64,000 bases of DNA, taken from Phytophthora hibernalis (lineage: Eukaryota; Oomycota; Peronosporomycetes; Peronosporales; Peronosporaceae). A program made the translations under genes and the position numbers. The stretch lies in contig JAAKBF010000339.1 in the NCBI GenBank assembly GCA_012656075.1, positions 434,001 to 498,000 of the forward strand. Direction: 5' to 3'. Numbering within the stretch: position 1 is the stretch's first letter; the number at the start of each line of letters is the position of its first letter. This document shows positions 1 to 10,681 of the stretch, one piece after another. The notes under the pieces are model-generated. The model was not told where the DNA came from. It made no database searches and saw only the letters and a program-made list of their open reading frames with translations.

Positions 1-128
1 AACATGATATCTTAAAATTGACCAGCCAGCTTAACCTATTGACCTGGCATAATGACTTGTTCGGATCATTTCCAGACAGAGGAAGTACTACGTACTATAA
101 TACGTACTACAGTAGTAGTATTATACAA

Positions 129-146
129 CATACTACTAGTAGTATG
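129..146. repeat. perfect 18-bp palindrome (TACTAC/GTAGTA type)
   Basis: The 18 bases catactactagtagtatg read the same on both strands. Just upstream, at about 85-120, is a second imperfect inverted arrangement of GTACTAC/GTAGTA words. The same core returns at other places in the window, so this is probably one copy of a small dispersed palindromic element. Its function is unknown. Confidence 0.6.
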
Positions 147-221
147 TGTCGCCGCCCGGGAATCGTCAGAACCTGGATCACTCTATTGCCCCCTCTTCCA
201 ATGGATAGAAGCACGTTGCAA

Positions 222-1480
222 GGCAACGCGACCAACCAACCAAGTCGACAAGTGTTTTTATTTTAACTTTACCATTTTCCATCGAGCTGCAGAGGCACAC
301 ACCAGCTCTACATAGTCCACCAAGGAGACCCGGAACGAGCACCAGCGACTGGTCATCACACAAGTTGCAGCTACCACTCGAGTACGCACAACGACGCACC
401 ACTACCGCCAGCAACCTAGTCGCGCGCGTCGAACACGGACAGCAGCAGCTCGCCGTAGTCGCCGCTCACCTCCTCGGCGATGCGCTCACGCAGCTCCTTG
501 CCGAACTTCTTCTTGTATACGGGCTTGATGTCGCGCAGCACGATATGGTAGCGCACCACGGCCGAGCTCAACGCGTTCTCGCTCGTGCCGAAGCCCTTCA
601 TGGCCTCCTCGAACAGCTCAGCCAGCAGGTCCAGAGGCTCCGTGATCATGCGGATGAGGAAGAGCACCGCCTTCTCGGCGTCGCCCGTGAACTCGTGCGC
701 CGCGGCCTTGACCAGCGACTCGTTGTGCTTCTTCTCGTAGGCGGCGGCCACAGCACGCAGGTGCTCGGGCGGACTGGCCACCAGCACGCTCACGAAGCCC
801 TCCTCATCCGTGCCCATCTTGCCGCGGCCCGTCTTGTACAGCTTCTCCACGTCGGCCTCCACCTTGGCGGCCGTGTGAACGTTGGCAGCGTCGTACGGCA
901 CGAGCGCGGCCTGCAGCGACGCCAGCACCACCTTCTGGTAGTCGCCGTGCAGGTCGCTGTCCAGCACGGAACCCAGGTCCTCGCCGTACGCGTCGTAGTA
1001 CGTCTTCTTGAGGATGTTGACCTCAACGTTGGTGCGGCCCACAACGACGGGGTAGATGAGCTCCTCCTTGGTGCCCAGACCCTTGGTGGCGCTGCGCAGG
1101 ATGCCGGCCTCGGCCTCGGGCAGGGGCGACGCCAGCAGCGAGCAGGAACTCGTAGTGGCCCGACGTCTCGTCGTCCACGAGGTCGCGCAGGTTCTGGTTG
1201 TGCAGCTCCTGGTAGCGCTTGGCGATGAAGCCGCGCTGCGTGGCGGTCTTGCCGCCCAGCGCCTTGTTCAGCTGCTTCTCTTTGGTGCCAGCGCCCTTGG
1301 TGGCATCGAAGATCTCGTTCACGGTCGAGTCCGTGCCCGCCGGGTACGAGGGCGGCTGGCCGTTCCAGGCGCTGTGTGTGGCGGGCGGGTACAGGTTCAA
1401 CATGGTTGGAGGGTGGGCTTCTTGGTGGCGACTTGCGAGGCACGAGGCAGATTCGGGAATGGCATGGTACGGAAGATCTC
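222..1480 (-). repeat. left arm of annexin inverted duplication
   Basis: This stretch is almost base-for-base the reverse complement of the right arm at 2213-3475. It covers the annexin coding region, the 3' untranslated part and about 50 bases before the start codon. Similarity stops abruptly outside the arms on both sides, and the 0.73-kb spacer is unique. The differences I found by eye are small deletions in this arm: two bases near 1137 and one C in a C run near 1412. Confidence 0.9.
416..1403 (-). CDS. annexin, left copy, frame broken by a 2-base deletion
   Basis: This encodes an annexin, a calcium-dependent phospholipid-binding protein, and is the mirror copy of the gene at 2292-3281. 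Four annexin repeats are recognisable, each with a K-G-x-G-T type calcium loop (KGAGT, KGLGT, GKMGT, KGFGT). Translation starts at the ATG of MLNLYPP. The frame breaks near 1137, where the right copy reads CTC-AAG-CTG and this copy lacks two A bases. Upstream, the MPFPNL start that is in frame in the right copy is out of frame here because one C is missing. The rest matches closely, so this is either a recent pseudogene or, given the indel pattern across the window, an intact gene with consensus errors. Restoring two bases gives the same 329-residue length as the other copy. Confidence 0.8.
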
Positions 1481-2212
1481 CATCATTTGTCTCCCATTCG
1501 AGCAAACTTCAATTTGCTGGACCCGTAGCCAACGTTTGACTTGGGTTTTGTATTGCTGAAAGAGTGTCGACACGGGTCGAAACCCGCTGGGTTTGTTTGG
1601 ATGCGAACCCAATACTTGTTTAATGAATACCCTTGTGAAACGCATTTTATGTCAGAAGCACTTTTCAACTTTATAAGCTGTAGAAGCTGTTATACTGAAT
1701 ACCCGCAATACATGATATTATATGTGGCGGGTCAAAGTTGGCGCAAAATCTGCTGACGTGGGGAATTATAATATCCGTCGACGACGGCGAGAGACAAGCA
1801 AGGAGCGCCGCCATCCTCGATGCTCAGGTGATTTGGCTGATTCACCCGCTGCCTGCTGCAGATTGATTGCCAGCTTCTTCTGGACTTCTCTAATAAGCCA
1901 CGCACTGCCAGGCTGGGATGCCAGTTCACATTGCAAGGGATGCAGGCGCGGACCATTTCCCGAGTGCGTGGTGAGAAGGAGGCTGTGCTCCATGATCCTA
2001 TGATCACGTTCGTTCTGCCAAAAGTGCACAGATGTACGAGACCGCTTTCGAGCCTGAGCAAATGGCTACCTATCGTATTGTCATCATGCTGCGACTCGAA
2101 CATGCTTCGGCGATCAAAGCAAGCAGGACAGATACCAAAACGCAGGCTGCAGATTCCATACAAAAATCAGTCGAACTTGACAGGCAGAGACGGGGCAAGT
2201 ATCCAATTCCCG
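1481..2212. promoter_or_regulatory. unique spacer between divergent annexin genes
   Basis: These 0.73 kb separate the two annexin arms and contain no convincing gene. The two annexins point away from each other, so both promoters must lie here. The sequences just outside each arm are unrelated, so the copies are probably under different upstream control even though the transcribed parts are near-identical. No specific binding motif can be named from sequence alone. Confidence 0.5.
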
Positions 2213-3475
2213 AGAGATCTTCCGAAGCATGCCATTCCCGAATCTGCCTCGTGCCTCGCAAGTCGCCACCAAGAAGCCCACCCCTCCAACCATGTTGAAC
2301 CTGTACCCGCCCGCCACACACAGCGCCTGGAACGGCCAGCCGCCCTCGTACCCGGCGGGCACGGACTCGACCGTGAACGAGATCTTCGATGCCACCAAGG
2401 GCGCTGGCACCAAAGAGAAGCAGCTGAACAAGGCGCTGGGCGGCAAGACCGCCACGCAGCGCGGCTTCATCGCCAAGCGCTACCAGGAGCTGCACAACCA
2501 GAACCTGCGCGACCTCGTGGACGACGAGACGTCGGGCCACTACGAGTTCCTGCTCAAGCTGCTGGCGTCGCCCCTGCCCGAGGCCGAGGCCGGCATCCTG
2601 CGCAGCGCCACCAAGGGTCTGGGCACCAAGGAGGAGCTCATCTACCCCGTCGTTGTGGGCCGCACCAACGTTGAGGTCAACATCCTCAAGAAGACGTACT
2701 ACGACGCGTACGGCGAGGACCTGGGTTCCGTGCTGGACAGCGACCTGCACGGCGACTACCAGAAGGTGGTGCTGGCGTCGCTGCAGGCCGCGCTCGTGCC
2801 GTACGACGCTGCCAACGTTCACACGGCCGCCAAGGTGGAGGCCGACGTGGAGAAGCTGTACAAGACGGGCCGCGGCAAGATGGGCACGGATGAGGAGGGC
2901 TTCGTGAGCGTGCTGGTGGCCAGTCCGCCCGAGCACCTGCGTGCTGTGGCCGCCGCCTACGAGAAGAAGCACAACGAGTCGCTGGTCAAGGCCGCGGCGC
3001 ACGAGTTCACGGGCGACGCCGAGAAGGCGGTGCTCTTCCTCATCCGCATGATCACGGAGCCTCTGGACCTGCTGGCTGAGCTGTTCGAGGAGGCCATGAA
3101 GGGCTTCGGCACGAGCGAGAACGCGTTGAGCTCGGCCGTGGTGCGCTACCATATCGTGCTGCGCGACATCAAGCCCGTATACAAGAAGAAGTTCGGCAAG
3201 GAGCTGCGTGAGCGCATCGCCGAGGAGGTGAGCGGCGACTACGGCGAGCTGCTGCTGTCCGTGTTCGACGCGCGCGACTAGGTTGCTGGCGGTAGTGGTG
3301 CGTCGTTGTGCGTACTCGAGTGGTAGCTGCAACTTGTGTGATGACCAGTCGCTGGTGCTCGTTCCGGGTCTCCTTGGTGGACTATGTAGAGCTGGTGTGT
3401 GCCTCTGCAGCTCGATGGAAAATGGTAAAGTTAAAATAAAAACACTTGTCGACTTGGTTGGTTGGTCGCGTTGCC
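2213..3475 (+). repeat. right arm of annexin inverted duplication
   Basis: This is the reverse-complement partner of 222-1480. The outer boundary lies at the TTGCC at 3471-3475. The inner boundary lies at the AGATCTTCCG shared by both arms just before the start codons. Confidence 0.9.
2292..3281 (+). CDS. annexin, right copy, intact
   Basis: This intact single-exon gene encodes an annexin of 329 residues, or 350 if the in-frame ATG at 2229 is used. Annexins bind acidic membrane phospholipids through calcium and are abundant in oomycete cell walls and membranes. Four repeats are visible. Their calcium loops KGAGT, KGLGT, GKMGT and KGFGT lie near residues 29, 100, 186 and 267. I prefer the inner ATG because MLNLYPP is the part kept in frame in both copies. 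Codons end mostly in G or C, which suggests high expression. It forms a divergent pair with its mirror copy at 416-1403. Confidence 0.93.
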   Translation: MLNLYPPATHSAWNGQPPSYPAGTDSTVNEIFDATKGAGTKEKQLNKALGGKTATQRGFIAKRYQELHNQNLRDLVDDETSGHYEFLLKLLASPLPEAEAGILRSATKGLGTKEELIYPVVVGRTNVEVNILKKTYYDAYGEDLGSVLDSDLHGDYQKVVLASLQAALVPYDAANVHTAAKVEADVEKLYKTGRGKMGTDEEGFVSVLVASPPEHLRAVAAAYEKKHNESLVKAAAHEFTGDAEKAVLFLIRMITEPLDLLAELFEEAMKGFGTSENALSSAVVRYHIVLRDIKPVYKKKFGKELRERIAEEVSGDYGELLLSVFDARD

Positions 3476-3654
3476 AGTGCGGTGGGATTTTTGTCGTGCA
3501 CTCTTCAGGTCCGTGGCGTGTCGGCCTTGATGCAACGCTTAGGGGCTGGCTGGTGCTGGCTGGTTCTGGGTCTGGTGCTCTAGGGTATCAATACAACGAC
3601 GAAAAGATATGCCTCGTTAGAGTGACAGTGGAGTTCGTTCCCTCGCTTGAATGC

Positions 3655-4604
3655 CATTCACGTCTTCGATCCACTTGTCCTTCTGTCGCCCAAGACGCGT
3701 TCAACCTGCTGCTGAGCTGCTCCAATGTCCTGAAACAAGATGTTCGCGACTCCATTGCCACGAAAGCGCTGTTGATGTACTACAGACGGGATAGTGTCCA
3801 CTTCGGGAAGAAACGTCCTGGGGGTCCACCAGTTGATCCCCAGTCTACGTACGAGGAGCCCGTGGCCCATGTGCGTGCAATTGGGACTCGACAATATGTG
3901 GAGATGTGGTCCCATCGGACTCGCCGCTGCCCAATATGATCGACGCCCGCACTCACCTACTGGAGACGATGCTGTTGATGTACGAAGGCATCCGTCCCCA
4001 CTGCTCCAAATGTTCCATGGATTCATGTTCTCTACAGCTACGATGCAGCCAGTCGTGTTCTCGCTGGTTGAAGCACTCGAGAAGCAACACAGTGAGCTCA
4101 CAACTGGATCTGACACGACTGACACGGACAACTTGCCCGACTCATGCACATTGTCCAGCCAGGATTTGGGTCGACCTTTTCAGCGCGAACAATCAAGATC
4201 CCGTGGCTGCTAATGTCGTGGAAGCTCATATGAGAGGCATCGAGGTGGACCAGAGCAACGGTGCGACTGCGTGTCAGTTCTGTCAACAGTATGAGCTGAG
4301 CCCACTATTTATCAGAGAGCCCGAAGCTTTACCCGAAGAAAATGACGCAATGATGCAAGCTCACTGTTTAGCTGTTTATCAGCCTTTGAAGAAGTTCATG
4401 CTGACACATCTGAAGCACGTCCACCACTATATCCAAGCTCTTCCTGAGTGGAGCCCCGAATCTAGCAGCTGTTTGAAGATCAATGGACTGCTTGCAGGAT
4501 TCACACCGACAGGTGTGTTCTGTGGCGTCTACGTGACGAATATTGGTATTCCTCCACGTTGGATCGAAGATTGTTTAGCTCCTGGGCATTTCACAGGAGA
4601 ATAA
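3655..4604 (+). pseudogene. GFTP-GVY family copy A, several frame breaks
   Basis: This is one of five copies in the window of a family I do not recognise. The N-terminal block (QDVRDSIATKALL then VHFGKK), the DARTHLLE segment, the QPVVFSLVEALEKQ segment, the Cys block (ACQFCQQ) and the C-terminal GLLAGFTPTGVFCGVYVTN all align with the other copies, but they fall in three different frames with at least four switches. The last 230 codons, from about 3906, are mostly open. The number of breaks exceeds the background of about one per kilobase, so this is probably a decaying gene, although some breaks may be consensus errors. The start is uncertain. It lies just downstream of the annexin pair and directly upstream of copy B in the same orientation. 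Confidence 0.6.
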
Positions 4605-4773
4605 GATCCGTGACGAAGATTTATTCGCAGCTCATGATGCAACTGCACTACATCCTAAATCATTAATTTGTGTATTGGCCAGCAGCTCATATATATCCAG
4701 CCAAGTGAGTTGATGTGCAACGGCCCAAGCTCTAACTGCCGTCCTCACTTCCTAAACATAGCAGAAACCCCAG

Positions 4774-5803
4774 GTGAAAGATGCCTTACGGCGAGAAGCG
4801 ACAAGCAGATCTGGGTCAAGCGACGAGATTAGTGTCAAGATAAAGATGCAGTTTGGTGACAGAACTCCGATTTCTTTTGCTGACGCGGTGACAGTCGAGC
4901 AAGCCGAGTTGGCGTTGTTACTGACGCCTTGGGTCAAGCAAGAAGTTCGAGACGCCATCGCCACTGAGGCGCTGCACGAATTTGATGGAGTTCATTTTGG
5001 GGATAAATGTCTAGGTGACTTTCACCCGTTGATTCCGCGAAGTATCCGAGGAGCTCGGGGTCAATGCTGTTGCAACTTCGATTTGAATTGAAGACCCGCG
5101 AGGAGGTTGTGCCAGAAAAGCTACCGCTTCCAAGGATACTTGACACTCGCACGCATTTGTTGGAGGCCATGTGCTTCACTACTAGTATCTACGAAGGAAT
5201 CAAGCCCCATTTCTTCAAGGTGCTGCAGGTGGCTCGAGGAACAAAATTTTGGGCTGCAGCCCTGCAACCGGTTGTGTTTTCACTTGCTGGGAGCGCCGTG
5301 AAGACAGCCTCACGACGGATAAAGTCGAAGAGATCGACACGGATGATGTCGGGATGCTAACTCGGCTCATGGATGTCGTTGAACCGGAGTTTGGCGCTGA
5401 GTTTTTCAGCTCGAGAGATGCAGGACGCAGACCCAAGCGTGAACCAAAGCAGCGGGGCAACCTCGTGCCACTTTTGTGAGCACTACAGCCAGAGCTCGTT
5501 GTTATCCAGAAACCCGGATGAGACAGCAGCAGACACTGACAAAATGATGCGACTGCATTGCGCCGCCGTGTATCAGCCGATGAAGAAATTCATGCTGCAT
5601 CTGAAGCACGTCCGATACGTGACACCTCCGCGTGGATGGGACTACAGGTGGAGGAGAAACGCTAAAGGGGCTCATTGCTGGGTTTACTCCTGCGGGGTTC
5701 TCTGCGGGTGTACGTGACGAACGCCGCTATCCCTGGGCAGTGGATCCCGCACCATCTCGCCGACGGGCACTTCACGGGGACGAAAGTGGCGACCTACATG
5801 TAA
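4774..5803 (+). pseudogene. GFTP-GVY family copy B, heavily frame-broken
   Basis: This tandem neighbour of copy A belongs to the same unrecognised family. Fragments in order are QEVRDAIATEALHEF and VHFGDKC (about 4930-5010), LPLPRILDTRTHLLEA (about 5120), LQPVVFSL (about 5265), EIDTDDVGMLTRLMD (about 5330), SCHFCEHY (about 5470), the QPMKKFMLHLKHVRYV block (about 5575-5620), LIAGFTPAG (about 5675) and a tail ending HFTGTKVATYM at 5803. They occupy all three frames with at least four changes. The complete order of family blocks with dense frame breaks suggests a recently decayed tandem duplicate. Part of the damage may be assembly error. Confidence 0.6.
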
Positions 5804-5892
5804 CACTGGCAGAAATGGCACGTAGATGCAGCTTCAGCAACAGATCACTAGATCCACGAGAAGTTAACAGCAACTTACCTTTACCGGTATCT

Positions 5893-5974
5893 TGATCACC
5901 GCTGTTGCGCGGTCAAAATGGGCTCGTCATTCCTGATCACCGCCGTTGCCCGGCCGAAATGAGCCGTCATATTC
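5893..5974. repeat. two-unit tandem repeat, 41-bp period
   Basis: Two imperfect 41-bp units start at 5893 and 5934. Both begin TGATCACCGC and both contain a GTTGC-CGG-AAATG core. They sit between family copy B and the trpD promoter region. No function is apparent. Confidence 0.55.
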
Positions 5975-6142
5975 ACGTTTACGCCGTCCCACTGCTTGCA
6001 ATCAGTCATAAACCATCTCTCACTGGTCAAAATACTTATTGACCAATCGCACACCGGCAGGAAAGTTCTGGTGGCGGCATCTCCTTCAGCCGTTGAACGC
6101 GTCAGTCATTTCCGATTTTGCAGACTTTGACACTTGTCGACC

Positions 6143-7266
6143 ATGGAGCTGAGCGCGATTCTGGCCAAGCTCACGCGCCGCGAGGACCTGACGGACGCCG
6201 AGGCCACATTTGCCGTGCAGCACATCGCCTCCGAGAAGGCCGCCGAGAACCCCGTGGGCGTGGGCGTCCTGCTGGCGCTGCTGGCGGCCAAGGGCGAGAC
6301 CGCCTCCGAGGTGGCGGCCTTCGCCAAGCACATGCGCTCCGAAGCCATCAACGTACACGTTACGGTGCGTTTCTGCTGTATATGCTGGGTTGTAACGCAT
6401 TTGCTGACGTTTATTTGCTCTGTTCGCTGCAGTCCGGACGTCCAACGCTCGACATTGTGGGCACGGGAGGCGACGGCGCCAACACAGTCAACCTGAGCAC
6501 GGCTGCGGCGGTTCTGGCCGCTTCCTGCGGCGCGTTGGTCGCCAAGCACGGCAACCGCTCGGTGTCCAGCAGATCTGGCTCGGCCGACGTCCTGGAGGAG
6601 CTGGGCGTGCCCATGCTCAAGCCGGAGCACGTGGCGCCCTGTCTGGAGGAGGCGCAGATCGCCTTCATGTACGCGCCACACTTCCACCCGGCTATGCGCT
6701 TCGTGGCGCCTGTGCGCAAGGCCATCGGTATCCGCAGTGTGTTTAACATTCTTGGCCCCCTGTTGAACCCGGCCGGTTGCAAGCGTGTGGTCATTGGCGT
6801 GTACACGCCGACGCTGCTCGATGTGTTCGGCGAAGTGCTGCTGGCGCTGGGCGTAGAGCACGGACTTGTCGTACACTGCGCTGGACTCGATGAACTCAAC
6901 TCGATTGGCCCGGCCGAGGTCGTGGAAGTCCGCCTCGGTGCGGAGAAGCCATTCCGTCACTACCAACTGCGTCCGGAGGAGGTCGGCGTGCCGGCCGTGA
7001 CGCTCGAGCAGCTGAAGGGCGGAGACGCCACTGAAAATGCCGCTATTCTGCGCAAGATTTTCTCTGGTGGCGTTGCGAGTGACGGCCCTGTGGGTAATAC
7101 TATCGCCTACAACGCCGGTGCAGGACTGTACGTCTACGGCCTGGCAGATAGCATCAAGAGCGGCTACGAAGTGGCCAAGAAGCAGCTTGCGTCAGGCGAG
7201 GCGCTGGCTACGCTCGACAAGTGGGCACAAGCGGCGCAGCAGTTGAACAGCCAACCTCTCCTGTGA
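6143..7266 (+). CDS. trpD: anthranilate phosphoribosyltransferase
   Basis: The product transfers phosphoribose from PRPP to anthranilate, the second committed step of tryptophan synthesis. It has two exons, 6143-6364 and 6433-7266, with a 68-nt GT-AG intron, and 351 residues, the usual length of the family. Exon 1 carries the helical N-terminal domain. Exon 2 opens with the PRPP-binding GTGGDGANTVN motif near residue 83, followed by KHGNRSVSSRSGSADVLEELG, NILGPLLNP and the AGLDEL segment, all typical of TrpD. I chose the ATG at 6143 because no earlier in-frame ATG is present. The gene is a stand-alone trpD, not fused to other tryptophan enzymes. Codons are GC-ending, as in other well-expressed genes here. 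Confidence 0.93.
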
Positions 7267-7437
7267 ACATTTGATGTCCAGCACAGACATATAGTCGCTA
7301 GGAAGCCTTCGTAAATGCTCCATGTCGACAAGATTAGCATGCCAAGGATGTATAAATAAGAGGCTATTTGCTTGACTCGGACATACTCGACGCTCCCACA
7401 TCGTGTTCCGCGTCGTGAAGTCTCATTGCACGACAAC

Positions 7438-8266
7438 ATGGAGCAGGACCAAGTCGACGGCGTGTCTGGCTCGAGCAATGTGCCCGTGACGGTAGCATCG
7501 ACACTCGACTATGAGTACGCCCGACAGCTCGTGCAGGCGTACTTCATCATGCTTACGGCGGGGTGCCAGCGCGACGAGTGCTTGAATGAGAATTGCTGCT
7601 CTAATCCACAGACCCCGCTTTGTCAGCAAGTGCGGCTGCTATCAAGAGCATTTATTTCGCCACTCAAGCTCCAGCGCCGCTGTGTATTGACCTTGACGAG
7701 CACCAAGAAAAGGTTTTGCCACCTGCAGAGATCCCAGAGCAGCAGCACGAACTGGAGTTAACTCCTGAGCAACCACAAGCAGAAGAAAAACTTTGCCATC
7801 GAAAGAAGATCAACGCCATAGCAAAGAGGAGCTGCACCCAGAGACGTCTGAGGCTGAAATATCAAAGCCTCACCAACCCGAAACAATCACTACTCCGTCC
7901 ACTGCATCAACTGCAACTTCAGAACGCAAATCGACGCCGCGACAACGACTCTCCATTGCGGTTCAACTGGATCATGGTCTGAACAAGAACCATGAGCTCG
8001 CAAAACGGCCCACCATTGTCACACGAGTCGTTGTTCAGCCGAAGCACAAGCTTGTCATGGCCCACGTCACGAGTGTATCGAACAGTACCATTGCAACCAA
8101 AATTGTGCCAGAAGCTACAGCTGCCGAACAACAACATGAACACGAGCAAGTACCAGTCAAGGTGCCGAGTTCTGTCAAGGACGAACGACAGCGAAGACTT
8201 AGTCGACCCAAGGAGAAGCTGTTTGACGCCATCAAGCGAAGCTTTTCCCGATCCAAGAAAGTCTAG
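7438..8266 (+). CDS. AZUL zinc-finger domain protein, two frame breaks
   Basis: Residues about 20-55 (YEYARQLVQAYFIMLTAGC, then CLNENCCSNP) match the AZUL zinc finger, known from the amino end of UBE3A-type ubiquitin ligases, where it binds a proteasome subunit. The following segment, AAIKSIYFATQAPAPLC, also fits the end of that domain. No HECT ligase domain follows. The rest is rich in Gln, Glu, Pro and Ser and ends in a basic Ser/Arg tail (KRSFSRSKK). Two frame changes, near 7615 and in the AAAAA run near 7790, each fit one missing base. Restoring them gives about 276 residues. The AZUL call rests on the Cys spacing and flanking helix; the role of the whole protein is unknown. It is preceded by about 170 bp of promoter after trpD. 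Confidence 0.65.
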
Positions 8267-8454
8267 TTGCCCAACAATGCATTCAACTCATCAGTACCAA
8301 ACACACAAAGAACAAGAACAAACGCAAAGTGAGATAGCATTCTCTTGCTATTCATGCATACCCTTGTATCTCCATCTCCTCCCACCCCGCGGTCAGCAGA
8401 TCGCCGCCTACTCCAATAGTTTACACTGCTGCATCCACCAAAATCACACCATAA

Positions 8455-9725
8455 TTAAATTCCTTGCAGAGGTACGTCATCCGGTATGGCGTTTTCATGC
8501 ATGGGCGCCGCGCCTTGAATGGGCTGCGGCTGCCACGCCGGCACCAGCGACAGCAATAGCCCCGCCACGAAATATTTCACGTCCTGCACAAGACCGCGGT
8601 CCGCCGAAATGCGCAGTACGCGCGTCAATAAGCTATAACGTTCAGCAATAGCTGCGCCTGCAGCAGCCGCAGCTCCAGGGGTATCAGGATCAGCTTGCGC
8701 GTTTGCCGCTGCCTCGCCGTTGGCACTGCGACGCCGGTTGTACACCTCGTAGATTTTCGCGAAAATGCCGGTGATGTGCAGGTACGAGATGAACGAGAGC
8801 AGCCCTAGCATGAGAATTCGGTCCATGGGCGTGTCCTGTCCGATAATAAACAGCATGAACGCCATCTTGAGTGCCATTCGGAAGTCCAACAGTGGAAAAA
8901 CCTCGCGAGCCATCTCCACAAGCATCGGGCGGTCATGAGGCTCCGGAATCCTCTCCTGAGCAGCAGCCCGGGCCGATGCAGGCGTGGCTTCTGGGGTTGC
9001 CGCCGGTGCCACATGCGGCCTCGCATGCGCTTGGAACATCTGGGGCGGCATCATGCCGTAGAAATTGCCATACGGCGCGGCAAAGTGCGCCCGAACGGGT
9101 TCTGCTGCTGTTGGGGCTCAGGCGTCGCCTGCTGACGCTGTTGCACGAGCATGTACTGCAGGTACTGGATCTGCTGCATCACGACGGCCTGCTGCTGCAT
9201 GAGCATACTCTGCCTGTACAAGTTCTGCTGCTGCTGCGTCATGGTGGGCGTCTGGCCAAACAGGAATGGGCTCTGCGGATGCACTTCGGGTGTCGCTGGC
9301 TGTGCACTGAAGCCACGTGGCTCTGCGGCTTCACTGTTGCTGGGACGGGGTGAGTCCTGCGCCTCTATGGGCTGCGACGGCGTGTCGACGGGCGCCTTGA
9401 GCTCCACGCTCCTCCTACCACCCGGAGACGTCACCAGCAGGTGGAACACCACGGGCTCGTCGCCGCTGTCGCCGTCTTTGCGGTGGCTGCTCTGCACCTG
9501 CGCCAGGACCTGGGCCAGCGGCTCGTCGTCGCCGCAGATTTTGCCCCCGAAGATGAGCTTCTGGCTCGAGACGGCGGGCGACAGAGGGAAGTCGAGGCTG
9601 AGGCGGCGCTTGAGCTCGGCCACGCGCGTCGCTGCGTCCACGGCGAGCGCCAGAGACTGCGTCGGTGTGTACACACTGCGCACCACGAGGTTCACGAGCT
9701 CTGGCTGCGGCGCGGCGGGTTCCAT
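8455..9725 (-). CDS. HERP-like ER ubiquitin-domain membrane protein, one frame break
   Basis: The N-terminal 100 residues form a ubiquitin-like domain (LVNLVVRSVYTPTQ near the start, KLIFGGKIC near residue 60). They are followed by a Gln-rich linker and, in the last third, a hydrophobic hairpin (MALKMAFMLFIIG and ILMLGLLSFISYLHITGIF) that should anchor it in the ER membrane. This layout is that of HERPUD/Herp proteins, which support ER-associated degradation. The frame changes near 9085, and one missing base there joins NPFG to the NFYGMMPP segment, giving about 423 residues. Translation starts at the ATG at 9725. It diverges from the large gene at 10682. The family assignment is an inference from domain order and local motifs. 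Confidence 0.7.
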
Positions 9726-10681
9726 GGCGGGCAAAGAGGCACTTAACTGAGCTGCTCGGGCTTGAAGCGAGAATGGTAGAGGGCCACGCGGCGACTACGC
9801 AGAGCGCTGCCATTGGCGCATAAGGGGACAGGGATATGTCCAATGGGAGAACAGTCGGAGATAACAGGAACAGCACGGTAGTAGTGACAGGAGTGGGAGC
9901 AGCGAAATTTGTCGACTTTGACAAAATTTGACTCAGCACACGCGGGCGACTCACCATGAGGTGGAGCCAATGCTGGCCATGCGGCTGCTGCTACTGTTGC
10001 TTGTGCTGTACGACCATACAAATGACTTTGAGTGCGGCAGAAAGCAACAACTTGCCGCCTGCAATTGAAGTTGGCCGAGTGCGTACTGCGAGATGGGTAC
10101 TCTTCGAAGAGGCCCAAAATTCACCCCAAAATTCCATTGTATGGAAAGCCGGAGGAACCGTAATTGCGGGACCTGCTCTCGCTAAAAACGGGCGCCGGAA
10201 AACTCGCACGTGGCAGCACGTGTATATCGTTGCACCTGCTGCTGCAATTGCGCCGCACCTGATGCGAATACACGCGCGCGGCCCAACGGCAAATTGCACT
10301 GTTGTATCGTCAAGGACATTGGCGCACGACGCCTCCCCCGCCTGCTCTAAATGGGGTGCAATTCGCTCTCTCGGCAGGCGTAAAACGCCGCGGTGTCTGC
10401 AATTGGCTTGACTGGACGTTTCGCGCCCGCTATGTCGGTGTGATTGGTTAGGGGTCCGAAATTTTCGCTGTCGCCTTTAGTTGCACAGAATGGGCCGGTC
10501 CGTAGCCAGCGAGTCCCAGCCCATGCTGGCGTCGGCCACTTTGGCACACACTGCGAAGGCGGGCGGCGACCGATTGCATCGATTCCGCATCAGCCACTAC
10601 ATCCACCGAATCAGAGCGGCGACCATCACTCCTATGCCTCAGTCGCCCTGAGCAGCCCAGCCCAGCACAGACGACCGACGG
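9726..10681. promoter_or_regulatory. divergent intergenic region, no gene seen
   Basis: About 0.95 kb separates the HERP-like gene and the large plus-strand gene. Open frames here have low-complexity or unnatural composition and no recognisable domain. CAATT words are unusually frequent between about 10060 and 10400. It probably carries both promoters. Confidence 0.4.

Noticed and set aside
365..1228. Long antisense open frames over both annexin copies
   Set aside because: They are shadows caused by GC-rich third codon positions; composition is Leu/Val/Arg/His-rich and they lack any domain.
7620..7629. A short intron to explain the AZUL gene frame change
   Set aside because: No GT-AG pair of realistic length fits, and one missing base restores both the domain end and the downstream frame.
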